Shown: in pieces, positions 60,835 to 64,000 of the stretch
How positions within the stretch are numbered: position 1 is the first letter of the stretch
Layout: each line of letters begins with the position of its first letter
From: Woronichinia naegeliana WA131
GTDB lineage: Bacteria; Cyanobacteriota; Cyanobacteriia; Cyanobacteriales; Microcystaceae
Direction of reading: 5' to 3'
Assembly: GCA_025370055.1 (NCBI GenBank)
Contig: CP073041.1
Coordinates: 2,666,001-2,730,000, forward strand
DNA: 64,000 nucleotides
Translations under genes and position numbers: made by a program
Notes under the pieces: model-generated
Database searches by the model: none
What the model saw: the letters and a program-made list of their open reading frames with translations, nothing else
What the model was told of the DNA's origin: nothing

Positions 60835-61229
60835 CCTCGTCCTTTAGGGCGACTTCGATTGTTTTTGCATTTAGTTTAGACTTTTAGTTTAGAATTGAAG
60901 GACACAGGCAAGGTATTCAACCTGTTTAAAAACCTAGCTATCTAAACGATAGACGCACCTTGAAAACTAGAGTTAGAGGGTTCTGTACAGAATGGCTTGT
61001 ACAGGTAAAAGCACTAAGCTTTAAGTACCAGAGAAACCAATATTGTAGGTTTTAAACTGTATCGTAGGGCATACGAAAACAGGCTTCTGAAATGGAGTAA
61101 ACGTCTGGGGAGAGATTGCCTCTGGGTTGAGTATCGCAAGGTATTTGATTTAAGCAAACTCGTAGAACCAGAAATTCTAAGGGGTGACTCTGGAAGAATC
61201 CTCGTTATTTATGACGGGGAGTATGTCAA
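60835..61229 (+). mobile_element. IS200/IS605-like remnant or MITE with both ends
   Basis: The left end has a hairpin CCTCGTCCTTTAGGGCGAC (60835-60853). The right end has GAATCCTCGTTATTTATGAC and a following GGGGAGTATGTCAA (61196-61229), the usual form of IS200/IS605 right ends. Neither TnpA nor TnpB is encoded in the 395 bases; the interior has only partial coding-like frames. This fits a non-autonomous derivative or deletion product. No TIRs or target duplication are expected for this family. Confidence 0.5.
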
Positions 61230-61239
61230 TCTGCTTGAG

Positions 61240-61500
61240 CGATTATGACATCCGCGATCGCCACTTTCCCCTTCACCTTACCAAAAGCGATCGACTAAAA
61301 ATCACGACTCACCAAAAGCGATCGCCTTCTCCAATCTCATCATCACAAAAAACGATCGCACCTTCACTTCACTAAAAGCGATCGCTATTCCCCCCAAATT
61401 GACCATCCCAAAAATGATCACAGCTTTCCCCTTCACTCTCCAATAATCCTCTCCTCCAGTCTCATTCTCAGAAAACGTGCTTACACTGTTTTATTCAGAT
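61240..61500. repeat. HIP1 / CCCCTTCACC repeat array 4
   Basis: At least four HIP1 or near-HIP1 cores with CCCCTTCACCTTACCAAAAG and TTCACTTCACTAAAAG spacers. Lies between the IS605-like remnant and the GTPase gene. No gene is evident. Confidence 0.6.
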
Positions 61501-61509
61501 CTCTCGATT

Positions 61510-62418
61510 CTAGATTATATGCGCTAAACGATGTCGAAAAAAAGACTTGATTTCTAAAACATTACTCAATCTAATAATATTATCTTTTGATAGACTTTCT
61601 TTTTTTCTATTTAAGACAAATTCAATTTGATCTGATAAATCATCGTCATAATCTACGAGTGATTTATTCATTTGGGTGGCAAACCAATACCATAATAAAT
61701 TACATGGATATATTGAGCTATTACCATCTATTTTTTCTGGTGTGCAACCCCATCTTTCAAAAATAGCTTCATTTTCTTTAATAATATCTAAATTTTTCTT
61801 ATGGGTAGGATACCATTCCATCGCTATATTAATGTCCCTACAATTCATAATCACGGTATAGGGAATGTTTTTTGATTTTATAAACTCAAACATTCGTGCT
61901 TCAGGCTCACCTAAAGTTCGGTTATTGGTCAAAACAACTATGGCATAGTTTGCTTCATCTAATGAACGAGTGACATTATCCGTATCTTGCTCATTTGCAT
62001 CGAATCCTGGAGTATCGATTAACTCAATTTTTTTGAGAATCTCTGTAGGTAAAGTAATTTCTGCCTGAAATGCGCTAGTTTGAGAAATTTGGTCAAGGTT
62101 AGCACACTTTAAATATTCATCCAAGGTTATAGACTCTAAGCCCTGACTAGTACGAAACTTAACACTAGTAGATTCTCCCCAACGGTAACGAGTGGATATT
62201 TTAGTAGTTACTCTTCCATCACCAGGGCGTGCTACTAGCTTATCGAGAAGACAATTAATAAAAGTTGATTTGCCATTTTGAAAGCATCCAACAACGGATA
62301 TTTTAGGTAATTCTCTAAATCGACCTTTTGAGGAAGGTTCTATCTCTTCTATTATCTTTAAATAGTCTGTCCAACTTTTCATTTCTGGGTATTTTTTATT
62401 TTTGATTAAACAATTCAA
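61510..62418 (-). CDS. dynamin-like GTPase domain protein
   Basis: The 302-residue protein has GTPase motifs: G1 GCFQNGKS (44-51), a G2 Thr in GRVTTKIS (about 68-75), G3 DTPG (135-138) and a weak G4 NCRD (191-194; usually TKxD). A conserved G1 with a preceding LPKISVVG strand, and the ARPGDGRVTT region, point to the dynamin/IIGP-like group. The protein is short for a bacterial dynamin (no long stalk), so the stalk may be supplied by the adjacent gene. The pair lies at the end of a defence/TA island. A role in membrane or antiphage stress response is a guess. Confidence 0.75.
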   Translation of the reverse strand: MNCLIKNKKYPEMKSWTDYLKIIEEIEPSSKGRFRELPKISVVGCFQNGKSTFINCLLDKLVARPGDGRVTTKISTRYRWGESTSVKFRTSQGLESITLDEYLKCANLDQISQTSAFQAEITLPTEILKKIELIDTPGFDANEQDTDNVTRSLDEANYAIVVLTNNRTLGEPEARMFEFIKSKNIPYTVIMNCRDINIAMEWYPTHKKNLDIIKENEAIFERWGCTPEKIDGNSSIYPCNLLWYWFATQMNKSLVDYDDDLSDQIEFVLNRKKESLSKDNIIRLSNVLEIKSFFRHRLAHII

Positions 62419-62489
62419 AAATGTTGAGAAAATAGTTAAAGTAACCAGACTTGGTATTTCTCAACAAGTTAATTAACATCAAAGTTACT

Positions 62490-64000
62490 TCAAGAAGGTT
62501 CTTTCCAAATGTCTTCTACAGAAGATTTAAATTTCTTTAATTCTTGACGTAAAGGTTCAATATCACTCTGTCTAAAATCTTTTGCAATATATGCAATTTT
62601 GTCTCTTTCTGATTGAGTGCTACTAAAGATAGCCTTTGCTTCTTCAATTCGTTGTTCGAGTTGCTTACTCATTTTTTTAAATGAATTAGTTATAGAGTGC
62701 AAGTAAAAGTTGCGAACTACTTGCAATTTTTCTTGGAGTTTTACAGTTATATCTCCCTGATTTAATTTGACTCCTTTCTCTAACTCCTCGTTGATTTTGT
62801 CTGAAATGTCTGAAATGTAATCTTCCTTCGACTTAAATCGACTAATAATTACTATTGCTACAACTGCTGCTGTGAATAGAACCATACCTAAGCCAGGAAA
62901 TACAAAGTCGAACAGAAAAAGAAAATATAAAGAGGCAAAAGTTATACTTATATCTTGGAATGGCTTCTCTATTGATTTGTCCACAGCTCCATCAAACCCT
63001 ATACTGCTAAACTTTTCCATATCTCTTCGGATATCACCACTTAGCTTAGGTATATTAACATCAAGACCTTGCAAATAAGAATTGTGGTTAAGATCAAGAC
63101 TTTCCCATTCCTTTACAAGCAATACACAAGCTTTTACAACTCTCCGAAGAATCTTTGTCTCATAATCTTGATTTCCACCTTTTTTGAGGGAGTTAAACCA
63201 TCCCTGAGATTTAATATTTACATTATTTTCAAATTCATTTCTAATAATTTGACCACACCTTTCCTTTAGTGTTTCAGATAGCTCGATGTCACCAAAATTA
63301 GTATTAAAATTTTCATTAACCTTCGTTGTTAGCCAATTCATTACGGGAGTGATAGTATTACCGATGTTAGTCAATGTATCTCTAAGGGCATTTTTAATAG
63401 TAGCCTCGTTTGCAATAATAGGCGCAGCAGTTTTGCCTGTAGCTTTTATAGAAGGAACAAACACCTCTTTCCAAAAGCTTTGAGCAAGGACGATATCCCA
63501 GTTATCATCGATGTAGTCAGTAATTATTGCTTGAGATTCATCTTGAAATGAAGCAAGTTTTTGTCTTGCGTCTTCCCATTCTTGTTCAGCTTGTTCTAGA
63601 CCTTTTTTTGCATTATCTTCAGCTACTTTAAGGCTAGTTTCGGTTTTTCCTAAAGTATTTATAACAGGTTCACATCCTAAATCAATCAGAACAGACCAAG
63701 CTTTAGTTTCAAAAACATACTGCTTGATTTGATCTGTGACTAAATCCCACTTAGATTCAGATTTAACAAGTTCCACCGTCCTCTCAGTAAATCCTGAAGA
63801 GAGAATATCTTTTCGTCGTGACTTAGTTACAACTTTATTTAACACATCCTCCACACTCTCTAGCCATGCTTGCTCAACTGAATCAAATTCACTACCTTCG
63901 TCAAGTATTCCCATTGCTATTGCATCTTGTTTAATTTGTTCCTGACTATAAGAATCTAAGCGATTATTAAGAAGTTTTTCTCCTTGCACAGCTCTAAGGG
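62490..64000 (-). CDS. helical membrane protein partner of the GTPase (5' end outside the window)
   Basis: At least 499 residues, open past the right edge; a GTG at 63989 is only a possible start. Mostly helical with coiled coils (EQAEQEWEDARQKLASFQDE; QRIEEAKAIFSSTQSERDK). About two closely spaced membrane segments lie at roughly 343-385 (FASLYFLFLFDFVF, GLGMVLFTAAVVAIVIISRF). A helical stalk with a hairpin membrane insertion is how dynamin-like proteins attach to lipid. If the missing N-terminus contains a GTPase domain this would be a second dynamin; otherwise it is a stalk/paddle partner. It lies 71 bases from the GTPase gene on the same strand. Confidence 0.6.
   Translation of the reverse strand, partial: LRAVQGEKLLNNRLDSYSQEQIKQDAIAMGILDEGSEFDSVEQAWLESVEDVLNKVVTKSRRKDILSSGFTERTVELVKSESKWDLVTDQIKQYVFETKAWSVLIDLGCEPVINTLGKTETSLKVAEDNAKKGLEQAEQEWEDARQKLASFQDESQAIITDYIDDNWDIVLAQSFWKEVFVPSIKATGKTAAPIIANEATIKNALRDTLTNIGNTITPVMNWLTTKVNENFNTNFGDIELSETLKERCGQIIRNEFENNVNIKSQGWFNSLKKGGNQDYETKILRRVVKACVLLVKEWESLDLNHNSYLQGLDVNIPKLSGDIRRDMEKFSSIGFDGAVDKSIEKPFQDISITFASLYFLFLFDFVFPGLGMVLFTAAVVAIVIISRFKSKEDYISDISDKINEELEKGVKLNQGDITVKLQEKLQVVRNFYLHSITNSFKKMSKQLEQRIEEAKAIFSSTQSERDKIAYIAKDFRQSDIEPLRQELKKFKSSVEDIWKEPS

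Noticed and set aside
58283-61460. HIP1-rich repeat arrays as a CRISPR array
   Set aside because: Repeat units vary in length and sequence, spacers are themselves repetitive, and no cas genes are present.
1-64000. tRNA or rRNA genes
   Set aside because: No convincing T-arm, anticodon-arm and acceptor combination or rRNA stretch was recognised by eye; a covariance-model search would settle this.

Overview
The window is chromosomal DNA from a cyanobacterium. HIP1 octamers (GCGATCGC) occur throughout. There are many cyanobacterial families (CtpA-type processing protease, DUF3172, DUF3067, DUF29, RTX and pentapeptide-repeat proteins, paired bacterioferritins), and the GC content is moderate. The density of insertion sequences, toxin-antitoxin (TA) pairs and broken genes fits a bloom-forming chroococcalean lineage (Microcystis, Woronichinia or Snowella-like). 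That placement is inference; no rRNA or tRNA gene was recognised.

Layout. 0-5.7 kb: lepB, ctpA, a truncated asparagine-synthetase-like gene, an orphan Cap15-like (CBASS effector) gene, a gluconokinase-like gene and a DUF29 gene. 6.0-14.1 kb: two divergent operons that together look like the inner part of a type IV secretion system: VirB10/TrbI-like and VirB8/TraE-like on the minus strand, and candidate pilin, VirB3, VirB4 ATPase, VirB5 and VirB6 on the plus strand. No relaxase, coupling protein or VirB11 is visible. 14.7-20.6 kb: housekeeping genes glmS, a DUF3172 gene, a PBP4-type DacB, tyrS and an RDD membrane protein.

20.7-38 kb is an accessory region shaped by transposition. It holds an Rpn/DUF4351 gene with a 12-bp tandem repeat, an IS5-like element carrying an ISL3 element and an IS4-family element (both with exact target duplications), an RTX/discoidin protein, a PIN-toxin operon split by another IS4-family element, an intact and a HIP1-deleted DUF433 gene, a coiled-coil/pentapeptide cluster, a BrnT/BrnA pair flanked by a 42-bp direct repeat, and a phosphoribosyltransferase gene split by an ISKra4-like element.

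38-55 kb returns to mostly core genes: a penicillin-acylase-family gene with an in-frame TAG, a transglutaminase-like protein, YggT, anmK, a Ser/Thr kinase, an orphan PEP-CTERM tail, an ABC transporter whose permease is split by an ISKra4-like element, a DUF3067 gene, a NarL-type regulator, an aldehyde dehydrogenase, a glycosyltransferase, and an iron-storage group (Bfd plus a heme-type and a ferroxidase-type bacterioferritin). 55-64 kb is a defence and TA island: an MvaI/BcnI-like restriction-modification pair, HicBA, a tandemly duplicated PIN TA module, a RelE/YafQ-like module, an IS200/IS605-like remnant, and two adjacent genes resembling a dynamin-like GTPase and a membrane partner. HIP1-containing repeat arrays separate these modules.

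Gene decay is a recurring theme. Four host genes or operons are split by identifiable insertions or truncated, two long reading frames carry a single TAG, and several transposases carry a frameshift or stop.
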